Shown: positions 6,193 to 15,070, counted from the stretch's first letter. The stretch: 25,310 nt of DNA from JANNOG01 sp050329415 (GCA_050329415.1 JBHJOS010000051.1:1-25310), one strand, 5' to 3'. Notes: generated by a model from the sequence alone, not told the origin. Translations and numbers: made by a program.

Positions 6193-7551
6193 ATGGTGCC
6201 GATCCGTCGAAGCGTCCCCCGCGCCCTGTCCCTGCCGCGGCGCTCGCTCCACCTGCCGTCCACCGTGTCCCGCCGCACCGTGCTCCAGGGCGCGGCCGGA
6301 GCGGGGGCGCTCACGGCCATGGGCGGCCTGGCCGCCTGCGGTGGCGAGGACTCGGGCGGGGCGGGTTCCACGACGGTGACCCTCGGGTCCAACCGCGGTG
6401 ACGAGGTGCCGAACCAGGCCGAGCAGGCCATGATGGACGCCTTCGCCGAGGAGTCCGACTTCGAGATCACGCGCAACGTCCAGGACAACGAGACGTTCCA
6501 GGAGTCCATCAACAACTACCTGCAGGGCGACCCCGACGACGTTTTCACCTGGTTCGCCGGGTTCCGGGCCCGCTTCTTCGACGACCAGGGATTCATCGGG
6601 GACGTCTCCGACGTCTGGGAGGACATCGGAGGCGGGTACTCCGACGCCTTCCGTGCGGCGTCGTCGAACGGTGACCGACAGATCTTCGTCCCGATGTACA
6701 ACTACCCGTGGGCGATCTTCCACCGCAAGAGCGTGTTCGAGGAGAACGGCTGGACCGCGCCCGAGACGCTCGAGGACTTCGAGGCCCTGTGCCAGGAGAT
6801 CCAGAGCGCCGGCCTCGTCCCCGTTGCCCTGGGCAACCAGGACGGCTGGCCCTCGATGGGCACCTTCGACATCCTCAACATGCGCCTGAACGGGTACGAC
6901 TTCCATGTCGCCCTCATGGCCGGCGACGAGGACTGGGACACCCCCGAGGTCGGTTCGGTGTTCGAGCAGTGGGCGGCCCTTCTGCAATACCACCAGCCCG
7001 ACCCCAACGGCCGCACGTGGCAGGAGGCGGCTCAAGCCGTCCAGACCCGCGAGGCCGCCATGTACTTCCTCGGGATGTTCGTCGGCGAGCAGTTCGAGGA
7101 GGGCGACGACGAGCGCGGCGACCTGGACTTCTTCGCCTTCCCGGAGATCGACCCCGCGATCGGGGCGGGTGACATCGACGCTCCCATCGACGGCTACATG
7201 CTGACCGCCTCGCCGGAGAACGCCGACGGCGCCAAGGAGTGGCTGCGCTTCGCCGGCTCCGCGGCGGCTCAGGACATCTATGTGGCCACCAGCCCGAACG
7301 TCATCGCCGCCCACAGCGACGCCGACACCAGCGGGTACACCGACCTGCAGAACAAGGCCGTCGAGCTCATCGAGAACGCGACCGGCATCGCCCAGTTCCT
7401 CGACCGTGACACCCGTCCGGACTTCGCCTCGACGGTCGTCATCCCGACCCTCCAGGCATTCCTCAACAACCCCTCCGACATCGACGCGGTCCTGGGCGAC
7501 CTCCAGGCCGGCAAGGAGCGGCTGTTCGTCGAGGGCGGCAGCACGCGCTGA
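6193..7551 (+). CDS. Sugar ABC transporter substrate-binding lipoprotein
   Basis: A 452-residue extracellular solute-binding protein (family 1) that captures a sugar and delivers it to the two permeases encoded next. The N-terminus has a twin-arginine signal (SRRTVLQGA, R27-R28), a hydrophobic stretch and the lipobox LAAC with lipidated C49, so it is Tat-exported and lipid-anchored. The body shows family features such as AFAEES, WAIFHRKSVFEENG and the PETLEDFEALCQ segment. AGGAGG (6185-6190) lies only two bases before the ATG at 6193. The adjacent in-frame GTG at 6196 has a better distance and may be the true start. The presence of an alpha-galactosidase in the operon suggests raffinose, melibiose or stachyose as ligand (inference). 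Confidence 0.92.
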   Translation: MVPIRRSVPRALSLPRRSLHLPSTVSRRTVLQGAAGAGALTAMGGLAACGGEDSGGAGSTTVTLGSNRGDEVPNQAEQAMMDAFAEESDFEITRNVQDNETFQESINNYLQGDPDDVFTWFAGFRARFFDDQGFIGDVSDVWEDIGGGYSDAFRAASSNGDRQIFVPMYNYPWAIFHRKSVFEENGWTAPETLEDFEALCQEIQSAGLVPVALGNQDGWPSMGTFDILNMRLNGYDFHVALMAGDEDWDTPEVGSVFEQWAALLQYHQPDPNGRTWQEAAQAVQTREAAMYFLGMFVGEQFEEGDDERGDLDFFAFPEIDPAIGAGDIDAPIDGYMLTASPENADGAKEWLRFAGSAAAQDIYVATSPNVIAAHSDADTSGYTDLQNKAVELIENATGIAQFLDRDTRPDFASTVVIPTLQAFLNNPSDIDAVLGDLQAGKERLFVEGGSTR

Positions 7552-7615
7552 CCTCCGTCGGGTCCAGACTGGACCGGACACCTGCCGAGACCCGCCGACG
7601 CGTCTGGAGCAGCGC

Positions 7616-8569
7616 ATGACAGCCACGAGCGTGCCCGCCCCCCCGGCCGATCTACCGAGGGGGCGGGCGCGCCCGCACCGTCGCCTGCGGCTGCTGACCA
7701 CGAGCGACCGGCTGGTCCTGGCTCTCATGATCGGAATACCGGCGCTGTTGGTGCTCACGATCGTGTGGCTGCCCGCCATCGGCACCGTTCTGCTCTCGTT
7801 CACCAACTGGAACGGCATCGGCCCGGTCCGCGACATCGAGGTCATCGGGCTGCGCAACTACACCGACGTCGTCACCAACTACCCGCCCTTCGAGACCGCG
7901 GTCCGCAACAACCTGCTGTGGCTGGCCGCCTTCTTCGTCGTGGCGACCCCGTTGGGCATCTTCATGGCGATCCTGCTCGACAAGGACCTGCGCGGCACGT
8001 GGTTCTACCGCAGTGCCCTCTACCTGCCGGTGGTCCTCTCCCTCGCCCTGGTCGGCTTCATCTGGCAGCTCATCTACAGTCGGGACCAGGGCCTGCTCAA
8101 CGCGATGCTGGGACTTGACGGCGCCGACCGGATCGACTGGTACGGCGACCCCGACGTCAACATCTGGGCGGTCATGGTCGCTGCGACCTGGCGCCACGTC
8201 GGGTACATCATGCTGCTGTACCTGGCCGGCCTCCGGGGGGTCGACCCCACCCTGAGAGAAGCGGCCGCCGTCGACGGGGCATCCGAGGTCCGGACGTTCG
8301 TCAGTGTCATCTTCCCGGCGCTGCGACCCGTCAACATCGTCATCCTCGTCATCACGGTCATCGAGTCGCTGCGGGCCTTCGATATCGTCTGGGTCATCAA
8401 CCGGGGACGCAACGGCCTGGAGCTGCTCAGCACTCTCGTCGCCTCGAACATCATCGGAGAGGCCAGCCTGGTCGGCTTCGGGTCGGCGATCGCCACCCTG
8501 CTCCTCACGGTGAGCACGGTCTTCATCGTCATCTACCTCACGACGATCCTGCGAGGGGAGCAGCGATGA
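7616..8569 (+). CDS. Sugar ABC transporter permease, MalF type
   Basis: A 317-residue inner-membrane permease with a positively charged cytoplasmic N-terminus and about six transmembrane helices. The ATPase-contacting EAA loop begins at residue 215 (EAAAVDGAS...FPALRP). The family landmark SFTNWNG is near residue 61. The ATG at 7616 is preceded by GGAG (7606-7609). An upstream extension of the frame is shadow sequence over the binding-protein gene. It overlaps the next permease gene by ATGA, so the two subunits are made together as the channel heterodimer. Confidence 0.93.
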   Translation: MTATSVPAPPADLPRGRARPHRRLRLLTTSDRLVLALMIGIPALLVLTIVWLPAIGTVLLSFTNWNGIGPVRDIEVIGLRNYTDVVTNYPPFETAVRNNLLWLAAFFVVATPLGIFMAILLDKDLRGTWFYRSALYLPVVLSLALVGFIWQLIYSRDQGLLNAMLGLDGADRIDWYGDPDVNIWAVMVAATWRHVGYIMLLYLAGLRGVDPTLREAAAVDGASEVRTFVSVIFPALRPVNIVILVITVIESLRAFDIVWVINRGRNGLELLSTLVASNIIGEASLVGFGSAIATLLLTVSTVFIVIYLTTILRGEQR

Positions 8570-9468
8570 GCACGGTCTCCACGCGCCCGGGCACCGTCCG
8601 CACCAGGGCCCCGGGGCGGCCCGCCGCCCCCACCCGGGGACGCCGCCGCCCCACCGTGGGGCGCGTCGTGCTCTACGCCTTCGTCACCCTCATGGCGCTG
8701 GGGTGGCTGTTCCCGGTCCTGTGGTCGGTCTACAATTCCTTCCGGGACTACGCCTTCACCGCGATCAACGGGTACGTCTCCTTCGGCGGCTTCACCCTCC
8801 AGAACTACGTGGAGGCCTGGGACCGCGGGAACTTCGGGCGCACGTTCCTCAACTCGCTCATCATCACCGTGCCCGCGGTCGTCCTGACCCTCCTGCTGTC
8901 GTCCATGGCCGCGTTCGTGCTGGCGAGGTTCTCGTTCCGGTTCAACATCGCCATGCTCGTCTTCTTCACCGCCGCCAACCTGCTCCCGCCGCAGGCCCTG
9001 CTCATCCCGCTGTTCCGCTTCTACGTCAACACCGATCTCTACGACACCTACTACGCCGTCATCCTCACCCACGTCGCCTTCCAGACCGGCTTCTGCACCT
9101 TCGTCCTCAGCAACTACATGCGGGCCCTGCCCAGGGACCTTTCGGAGGCGGCGTACGTCGACGGCGCCGGTGCGTTCCGCCAGTATCGGCAGGTGATCCT
9201 GCCACTGTGCCTGCCGGCGCTCGCGGCGCTGGGCACCCTGCAGGTGACGTGGGTGTACAACGATCTGTTCTGGGCGGTCGGCTTCATGCGGACGGCCGAC
9301 AAGTTCCCGGTCACCAGCTCGCTGCAGAACCTCACCGGCCAGTTCTTCATCGACTACAACCTGCTGAGCGCCGGCTCGGTCATCATCGCGATCCCCACTC
9401 TTGTCGTGTTCTTCGCGCTCCAGCGCTACTTCGTGGCCGGTCTCACCCTGGGAGCCAGCAAGGGATGA
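8566..9468 (+). CDS. Sugar ABC transporter permease, MalG type
   Basis: A 300-residue second permease subunit with six predicted transmembrane segments. The EAA motif is at residue 194 (EAAYVDGAGAFRQYRQVILPL), and the MalG-like NSLIITVPA and LPPQALLIPLF segments are visible. The first 30 residues are Arg/Pro-rich and cytoplasmic. It starts within the stop of the preceding permease (ATGA at 8566-8569), with GGGGAG just upstream, and its own stop overlaps the alpha-galactosidase start in the same way. It forms the translocation pore with the MalF-type subunit. Confidence 0.93.
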   Translation: MSTVSTRPGTVRTRAPGRPAAPTRGRRRPTVGRVVLYAFVTLMALGWLFPVLWSVYNSFRDYAFTAINGYVSFGGFTLQNYVEAWDRGNFGRTFLNSLIITVPAVVLTLLLSSMAAFVLARFSFRFNIAMLVFFTAANLLPPQALLIPLFRFYVNTDLYDTYYAVILTHVAFQTGFCTFVLSNYMRALPRDLSEAAYVDGAGAFRQYRQVILPLCLPALAALGTLQVTWVYNDLFWAVGFMRTADKFPVTSSLQNLTGQFFIDYNLLSAGSVIIAIPTLVVFFALQRYFVAGLTLGASKG

Positions 9469-11624
9469 CGGTCCACGTGCTGCGCGGCGGTGGCGCCGCG
9501 CTCGTCGTCGACGTGCCCGACGATCGCCTGCCACGCGTACTGCATTGGGGTGCCGACGTCGGGGACCTCGCCGAGGCCGATCTCGCGACGCTGCGAGCCA
9601 CCTCGCTTCCGGCCGTCGGCATCAATCTCCAGGACGTCCCGTCGCTGCCCGGCCTGCTGCCCGGCGAGGCCGACGGCTGGTTCGGCCGCCCCGGCCTGAG
9701 CGCGCACCGCGGCGGACGGCCGCTGTACCCGCGCTGGACCTCGGCGACGCTCGGCGCCGCAGCCGGGGCGCTGCGGGTCGAGGCGGTGGACCCGGTGGCT
9801 GCGATCCGTCTGGAGATCGCTCTGGAGCTGGACGGCGCGGGTATCGCCACGGTCCGCCTCGACCTGCGCGACGAGGGCGACCCTGCCGACCCGATGCACG
9901 TCGGTGGGCTGTTGCCGTACCTGCCGGTGCCGCACGCCGCCCAGGAGGTGCTCGACCTCACCGGTCGGTGGGGCCGGGAGCGCATCCCGCAGCGCTCGGC
10001 GTGGCTGCACGGCGGGCGCACCCGGGAGTCCCGGCGCGGGCGGACCGGGCACGACGCGACGCTGCTGCTGGCCCTCGGCACGCCGGGCTTCGGGTTCCGC
10101 ACCGGCGAGCTGTGGGCGGTGCACGCCGCGTGGAGTGGCGACCACGTCCATCTCGCCGAACGCCTCCCGGACGGGACCGGGCCCCACGCCGGGCTGCTCG
10201 GCGCCGGGGAGCTGCTGCGCCCCGGCGAGGTCGTCGGTTCCTACGTCGCGCCGCCGGTCCACTTCGCGTGGTCGGACCGCGGCCTGGACGGGGTCTCGGC
10301 GGCCTTCCACACGCATCTGCGGGCGCGCCCGCAGCACCCGTGCCGCCCGCGACCGGTGACCCTCAACTCGTGGGAGGCCGTGTACTTCGACCACCGCCTC
10401 GAGCGGCTCTCCCGGCTCGCGGAGGCGGCCGCGTCGGTGGGGGTCGAGCGGTTCGTGCTGGACGACGGCTGGTTCGGCGCCCGCCGGGACGAGACCCGCG
10501 GTCTCGGGGACTGGGTCGCGTCGGGGGAGGCGTGGCCGGACGGCCTGGCCCCGCTCGTCGCGCGGGTGCGCGAGCTCGGCATGGAGTTCGGCCTGTGGGT
10601 CGAGCCGGAGATGGTGAACCTCGACTCCGACCTCGTCCGCGCCCACCCGGACTGGGTGCTGGCCGGGGCGGATGCCGGCGACACCAGGCGGCTGCCGCTG
10701 CCGTCGCGCCACCAATACCCCCTCGACCTCACCAACGGGCAGGCGTCGGCGCACGTCCTGGAGCGCCTCGACGCGCTTGTCGCCGACCACGACATCGCCT
10801 ATCTCAAGTGGGACCACAACCGGGACCTGGCGGAGGCTGTCGGCGCCGGCGGCCGGGCCGGGGTCCACGCCCAGACGCTGGCCTTCTACGCCCTCGTCGA
10901 CGAGCTGAAGCGCCGCCACCCCCGGCTGGAGATCGAGTCCTGCTCGTCCGGCGGTGCCCGCATCGACCTTGGCGTGCTGGCCCGGACGGACCGGGTGTGG
11001 ACCAGCGACATGACCGACGCCGTCGAGCGGCAGGCGATCCAGCGGTGGACCGGCCTGCTCGTCCCGGCGGAGCTGCTCGGCGCCCACGTCAGCGCGCCGG
11101 AGTCGCACCAGACCGGGCGCACCCTGTCGCCGGCGTTCCGATGCCTCACCGCCTTCTTCGGCCACGCCGGGATCGAGTGGGACGTCTCGGCGTGCGACGA
11201 GGCGGACCTCGCACGGCTGCGCCGCTGGGTCGCCCTCCACAAGCGCCATCGTCATCTGCTGCACTCCGGCGTCGCGGTGAGAGGCGAGGAGGCGGGGCCA
11301 GGAGCCGAGGGCCGGTGGCTGTACGGCGTGGTGGCTCCGGACGCCTCGGCTGCCCTGTACGCCTTCGTCCAACTCACGACGTCGCCGGACGCCGTCCCAG
11401 GCCGCCACCGGCTGCCGGGCCTGGACCCGGCCCGTCGGTACGCGGTCGAGGTGGTCGACCTCACCGGGGACGGCCTGCCTCCGGCGGCCGCGGCGGCCCA
11501 GGTCCCGTGGGTCGAGGCGGGCCGGGTCGAGCTGCCGGGTGTCGTGCTCGGCGCCGTCGGCCTGACCATGCCGGCGCTCCAGCCCGCCCACGGCGTCCTG
11601 TTGCACGCGAGGGCGGTCGACTGA
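9465..11624 (+). CDS. GH36 alpha-galactosidase
   Basis: A 719-residue cytoplasmic glycoside hydrolase of family GH36, which releases terminal alpha-1,6-galactose from melibiose, raffinose and related sugars. An N-terminal beta-sandwich (about 1-280) precedes the TIM barrel, which carries WEAVYFD, LDDGWFG, LWVEPEMVN and the nucleophile motif KWDHNR (D450). Also present are ESCSSGGARID and the predicted acid/base D515 in WTSDMTDA. A C-terminal beta domain follows. There is no signal peptide, so it acts on imported sugar. The ATG overlaps the permease stop (ATGA), making it the last gene of the import operon. Length and motifs are normal for the family (about 700-750 residues). Confidence 0.94.
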   Translation: MTVHVLRGGGAALVVDVPDDRLPRVLHWGADVGDLAEADLATLRATSLPAVGINLQDVPSLPGLLPGEADGWFGRPGLSAHRGGRPLYPRWTSATLGAAAGALRVEAVDPVAAIRLEIALELDGAGIATVRLDLRDEGDPADPMHVGGLLPYLPVPHAAQEVLDLTGRWGRERIPQRSAWLHGGRTRESRRGRTGHDATLLLALGTPGFGFRTGELWAVHAAWSGDHVHLAERLPDGTGPHAGLLGAGELLRPGEVVGSYVAPPVHFAWSDRGLDGVSAAFHTHLRARPQHPCRPRPVTLNSWEAVYFDHRLERLSRLAEAAASVGVERFVLDDGWFGARRDETRGLGDWVASGEAWPDGLAPLVARVRELGMEFGLWVEPEMVNLDSDLVRAHPDWVLAGADAGDTRRLPLPSRHQYPLDLTNGQASAHVLERLDALVADHDIAYLKWDHNRDLAEAVGAGGRAGVHAQTLAFYALVDELKRRHPRLEIESCSSGGARIDLGVLARTDRVWTSDMTDAVERQAIQRWTGLLVPAELLGAHVSAPESHQTGRTLSPAFRCLTAFFGHAGIEWDVSACDEADLARLRRWVALHKRHRHLLHSGVAVRGEEAGPGAEGRWLYGVVAPDASAALYAFVQLTTSPDAVPGRHRLPGLDPARRYAVEVVDLTGDGLPPAAAAAQVPWVEAGRVELPGVVLGAVGLTMPALQPAHGVLLHARAVD

Positions 11625-11741
11625 GCCGATCCCTCCGCACGCGGTGACGACGATCAGCCGGGACGGGCGTCAGCGGAGGATGTCGTCCAGCCGCAGCGTG
11701 ACTCCGAGCACCGCGAGGTCCACCGTGGCCCGGGCGCGACG

Positions 11742-11772
11742 ACGCCCCCGGCGCCGACGGCACCGGGGGCGT
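11742..11772. terminator. Strong hairpin between convergent genes
   Basis: ACGCCCCCGG (11742-11751) and CCGGGGGCGT (11763-11772) are perfect 10-bp arms. Three further pairs form inside after one mismatch. The hairpin lies 13 bases beyond the DoxX gene stop on the minus strand and about 120 bases after the alpha-galactosidase stop on the plus strand, so it may serve both. No T tract follows, as is common in high-GC actinomycetes. Confidence 0.65.
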
Positions 11773-11784
11773 GGGACGGGACGG

Positions 11785-12360
11785 CTACTTCAGCCAGGGC
11801 GCCCGCTGGACGAAGGCCAGCCTCTCCCAGACCGCGCCGATGCCGAGGAAGCGGCCGGCGCCGACGGCGGCGAGGAGGAAGAGCACGAGCGCGTAGACGA
11901 TGTGGTCGTCCATGAAGGGGTTGTTCTCCGGGGGCAGGACGGCGGTCCACATCATGAGGAGCAGCAGCCCGCCCGCGACGGCCGAGACCCACAGGCCGAT
12001 CCCGAGGATCACGGCGACGCCGACGGCCAGCAGGCCGATCTGGAACAGCCAGTCCACCCAGGCCTGGCCGGCCAGGTCGTTGTAGAACTCGCTGAAGGGT
12101 CCGGTGGGGACGTTCGACAGGTAGCCGGCCGTCGGTGACCCGCCGTCGATCCACGCGTTCTCGCGCGGGGTGGCGTAGCCGAAGCCGAAGGTCTTGTCGA
12201 GGAAGGCCCACAGGAAGATCCAGCCGATGCCGAGCCGCAGGGCGGCCAGCAGATAGCCGACGCCGGACGGCAGGGTGCGCTGCGGTGGGGCGGGCTCACC
12301 GCGCGGGCGCTGGGTGGGAACCGAGGAACCTGTCGGACGGTTGATGTCTGTCGAACTCAT
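11785..12360 (-). CDS. DoxX-family membrane protein
   Basis: A 191-residue integral membrane protein. After a 35-residue polar, Pro-rich N-terminus come about four hydrophobic helices (about 34-58, 103-121, 122-142 and 155-172). LRLGIGWIFLWAFLDKTFG at the first helix is typical of DoxX/DoxD-like proteins, and an acidic PENNPFMDDHIVYAL segment precedes the last helix. Family members have been linked to thiosulfate oxidation in archaea and to redox and membrane stress in mycobacteria. The role here is unknown. The ATG at 12360 has AGGAGGA (12367-12373) at ideal distance. It is transcribed alone, divergent from the DUF1232 gene. Confidence 0.88.
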   Translation of the reverse strand: MSSTDINRPTGSSVPTQRPRGEPAPPQRTLPSGVGYLLAALRLGIGWIFLWAFLDKTFGFGYATPRENAWIDGGSPTAGYLSNVPTGPFSEFYNDLAGQAWVDWLFQIGLLAVGVAVILGIGLWVSAVAGGLLLLMMWTAVLPPENNPFMDDHIVYALVLFLLAAVGAGRFLGIGAVWERLAFVQRAPWLK

Positions 12361-12380
12361 GGCGACGCTCCTCCTCGTCG

Positions 12381-12398
12381 TCGCAGGCGTGCCTGCGA
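12381..12398. promoter_or_regulatory. 18-bp palindrome upstream of DoxX gene
   Basis: TCGCAGGC-gt-GCCTGCGA is a perfect 8-bp inverted repeat with a 2-bp centre. It lies just upstream of the DoxX ribosome-binding site, in the divergent region shared with the DUF1232 gene. It is a candidate operator for an unknown dimeric repressor. Confidence 0.45.
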
Positions 12399-12501
12399 AT
12401 GTGACGAACCCATCGTCGCCCCAGGTGACGGGTCTCACACGAGGCGTAGGTCCCGACCCGCCGAGGTCGTGGGTCGCGAGGCGGGCGCCTACCCTGGGGT
12501 C

Positions 12502-12828
12502 GTGGACCTGAGCACGCTGGAGTGGCTGCTGCTCTCCGTGGGTGGGGTCCTGGCCGTCGTCGGGCTCGGCGTCGTGGTCCTCCTCGTCGTCGTGGCGACC
12601 CGGTACCGCCGCCTGCTGCCCTCGGCGCTCGCCCTCGTGGGTGCCCTCCTCTACGGGGTCTCGCCCATCGACCTGGTGCCCGAGGCCCTGGTCGGCCCTC
12701 TGGGTGTCCTGGACGACGTGGGGGTGCTCGGAGCGGCGCTGGCGTTCTTCATCACCCAGGTCCGCCGCAAGCGCGCCCCGGACCCTGGTTCCGATGACCC
12801 GATCACCGTGCGGCAGTTGCCCGACTGA
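12502..12828 (+). CDS. DUF1232 (YkvA-like) small membrane protein
   Basis: A 108-residue protein with an N-terminal transmembrane helix (about 5-33) and the DUF1232 core, YGVSPIDLVPEALVGPLGVLDDVGVLGAALAFF, at about residues 50-82 (shown by YGVSPIDLVPE and LDDVGVLG). The family is widespread and of unknown biochemical function. GTG at 12502 is chosen with a GGGG stretch just upstream. A longer frame from 12469 exists but adds residues not typical of the family. Its last 26 bases overlap the end of the convergent gene. Confidence 0.82.
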   Translation: MDLSTLEWLLLSVGGVLAVVGLGVVVLLVVVATRYRRLLPSALALVGALLYGVSPIDLVPEALVGPLGVLDDVGVLGAALAFFITQVRRKRAPDPGSDDPITVRQLPD

Positions 12829-13558
12829 CCCCGGCCCGGCTCCCGCAGGTGGCACACCACACCTCGGCATCGCTCGCGCGCAGGCCGCCCTCGGTCCACA
12901 GCCGGGCCACCGCCTCGTCCCGGGGGTCGACCGCCGTGCGGCACCGGACGCACACCAGGCCCTGGTGCCGTCCGAGGCTGGGTCGGCACGTCGCGAGGAA
13001 GGTCCGCCGCCGCTCGTCGACGGCGGCGCCGGTCGGCCGCTCCGCCGGGCCCTCCCAGCGCGGTCCGCGGCGTCGGCGGGTCGCCTCGATCGCGGCCGCG
13101 GCGGTCTCGCGACTGTAGGAGGCGCTGACTCGGTAGAACTCGTGGCCGACGATCCACCAGGTGTGGCGGGACTCGGTGTGCACGGTGACGGGCCGGACGA
13201 ATCGCTCGCCGTAGTCCCGGGGCAGGGACCGCAGAGTCCGCCACGGCAGGCCCGATCCGGTGAACTGCACTCGCCGGGAGAACAGCCAGCCGCGTCGGTC
13301 CACGACCAGCCGGGCGTTCGGGTCCCGGCGGTACGGCCGGTCGGCGTCCGGCACGGAGTGCAGGCGGGGGGCGCCTCGGCGGGGGCGGACCGCACACCGC
13401 CAGAGGGCGGCGAACACCAGCGGGCCGACCGCCACGAGGCACGCCCCCACCACCGTGCTCGCCACACCCGACCGTGGCATCGGCAGGTGCACCGAGGCTG
13501 GGACCAGGGCGACAGCAGTCGCCACGTACCGCCAGGCGAACGACAGAGGCCACGGCAT
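12803..13558 (-). CDS. Uncharacterised membrane protein with two CxxC pairs
   Basis: A 251-residue protein not recognised as a known family. Two hydrophobic segments (about residues 8-24 and 33-53) open it. A soluble basic region with many Trp and Tyr follows, and near the C-terminus lie the pairs CVRC and CATC about 33 residues apart, which look like a zinc-binding ribbon. The balanced composition, with Trp, Tyr and Phe spread along the chain, supports this frame over the Arg/Pro-rich alternatives on both strands. The ATG at 13558 has no clear ribosome-binding site. Its 3' end overlaps the convergent DUF1232 gene by 26 bases. Confidence 0.65.
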   Translation of the reverse strand: MPWPLSFAWRYVATAVALVPASVHLPMPRSGVASTVVGACLVAVGPLVFAALWRCAVRPRRGAPRLHSVPDADRPYRRDPNARLVVDRRGWLFSRRVQFTGSGLPWRTLRSLPRDYGERFVRPVTVHTESRHTWWIVGHEFYRVSASYSRETAAAAIEATRRRRGPRWEGPAERPTGAAVDERRRTFLATCRPSLGRHQGLVCVRCRTAVDPRDEAVARLWTEGGLRASDAEVWCATCGSRAGVSRATAAR

Positions 13559-13663
13559 ACGCGGAGTGTGGCGGAGAATGACGCTCCGTGTCCGGCTTTC
13601 TCTCGGCGCGGCCGGTGACCGGCGACGCGCTAGCGTGCGCTCACCCGCCCGTCAGGAGCCGTC

Positions 13664-14980
13664 ATGACCGAGCTGCTCACCCCGTCCGGCGCAACCACCA
13701 GCGCCGATCTCCTCCGGCGCCACCAGGCGGTGATGCCCCGATTCGTGGGGCAGTACTACGACGAACCCCTCGCGCTGGACCACGGCAAGGGCCGGTACGT
13801 CTGGGACGTCGAGGGCACCCGCTACCTCGACTTCTTCGGTGGGGTGCTGACCACCCTCGCCGGGCACGACGTCCCGGAGATCACCCGGGCGATCAGCGAG
13901 CAGGCCGCGAAGATCATCCACTCCTCGACCCTGTACCTGTCCGAGCCGATGATCGAGCTCGCCGAGATGATCACCGAGCTGTCGGGCATCCCCGACGCCC
14001 GGGTCTTCTTCACGCCCTCGGGCAGCGAGGCGAACGACTCCGCCCTGCTGCTGGCCACGATGTTCCGCCGGAGCAACCAGGTCCTCGCGATGCGCAACAG
14101 CTACCACGGCCGCTCCTTCGGGACCGTGGCGGTGACGTCGCACAAGTCGTGGTCCCCGACCAGCCTGAGCGGGCTGGACGTCCACTTCGTCCAGGGCCCC
14201 TACCGGCTCCGCAGCCCGTTCCGCGACCTCGACGACGAGGGTTACACCCGGGCGTGCGTGGGCGACCTCGTCCAGCTCCTCGACATGGTGTCGGCCGGGG
14301 AGCCAGCAGCGATGATCGCCGAGCCGATCCAGGGCGTCGGCGGCTTCGCCGTGCCGCCGGCCGGCTTCTTCGGCGCCATGAAGAAGGAGCTGGACAACCA
14401 CGGGATCCTGTTCATCTCGGACGAGGTCCAGACCGGGTGGGGCCGCACCGGCGAGCACTTCTGGGGCTACCAGGCGCACGGGATCGTCCCGGACATCCTC
14501 ACCTTCGCGAAGGGCGTCGGGAACGGGCTCGCGCTCGCTGGGGTCATCGCGCGGGCCGAGATCTTCGACGCCGTCCCGACCTACTTCTTCTCCACCTTCG
14601 GGGGCAACCCGCTGGTCGCTGCCGGTGGGGTCGCCAACCTCCGGTACCTGCTGGACCACGACCTGCAGGGCAATGCCCGGGCGATGGGCGAGCGGTTCCG
14701 GGCCCGGGTGGCCCCGGTGTGCGAGGCGACGCCCTGGATCGCGGAGTTCCGCGGCACCGGCCTCATGTGGGCGATCGAGGCGGTCCACCCGGGTGGGATC
14801 GAGCCGGACCCGGCGCGGGCCGGGCGGCTGCTCGAGGAGACCAAGGCCCGTCGGCTGCTCATCGGCAAGGGTGGGCTCTACGGCAACATCCTGCGAATGG
14901 CGCCACCGATGTCGATCACGTCCGACGAGATCGACGAAGCCGCCGAGGCCGTGATCGACGCCATCCGCGTCATCGCGTGA
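13664..14980 (+). CDS. Class III PLP-dependent aminotransferase
   Basis: A 438-residue cytoplasmic fold-type I aminotransferase of class III (omega-transaminase/AGXT2-like group). It moves an amino group between an amine or amino acid and a keto acid using PLP. Motifs: FFGGVLTTLAGH near the N-terminus, the PLP phosphate loop PSGSEAND, YHGR, the cofactor Asp D253 in SDEVQTGWGRTG, and the Schiff-base lysine K283 in TFAKGVGNG. AGGAG (13654-13658) precedes the ATG at 13664, and a TAGCGT box (13631-13636) may be its -10. It is a single-gene unit, and nothing adjacent fixes its substrate. Alanine-glyoxylate or beta-alanine type activity is a guess from overall similarity. Confidence 0.9.
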   Translation: MTELLTPSGATTSADLLRRHQAVMPRFVGQYYDEPLALDHGKGRYVWDVEGTRYLDFFGGVLTTLAGHDVPEITRAISEQAAKIIHSSTLYLSEPMIELAEMITELSGIPDARVFFTPSGSEANDSALLLATMFRRSNQVLAMRNSYHGRSFGTVAVTSHKSWSPTSLSGLDVHFVQGPYRLRSPFRDLDDEGYTRACVGDLVQLLDMVSAGEPAAMIAEPIQGVGGFAVPPAGFFGAMKKELDNHGILFISDEVQTGWGRTGEHFWGYQAHGIVPDILTFAKGVGNGLALAGVIARAEIFDAVPTYFFSTFGGNPLVAAGGVANLRYLLDHDLQGNARAMGERFRARVAPVCEATPWIAEFRGTGLMWAIEAVHPGGIEPDPARAGRLLEETKARRLLIGKGGLYGNILRMAPPMSITSDEIDEAAEAVIDAIRVIA

Positions 14981-15033
14981 GCCTGTGGGCGCAGGCCCGC
15001 TCACGTGAGACTCCGTGGTCCTGCCGGCCGCCT

Positions 15034-15070
15034 CCGTAGCGAGTCCGCTCCGTCTCCGTAGTCGCTACGG
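15034..15070. promoter_or_regulatory. Inverted repeat upstream of protease gene
   Basis: CCGTAGCGA (15034-15042) and TCGCTACGG (15062-15070) are perfect 9-bp arms with a 19-bp spacer. The spacer also ends in a second copy of ctccgtag (15032-15039 and 15054-15061). It lies about 100 bp before the protease start and about 50 bp after the aminotransferase stop, so it may be either a terminator hairpin or a regulator site. A smaller GCCTG/CAGGC hairpin (14981-14996) directly follows the aminotransferase stop. Confidence 0.4.
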
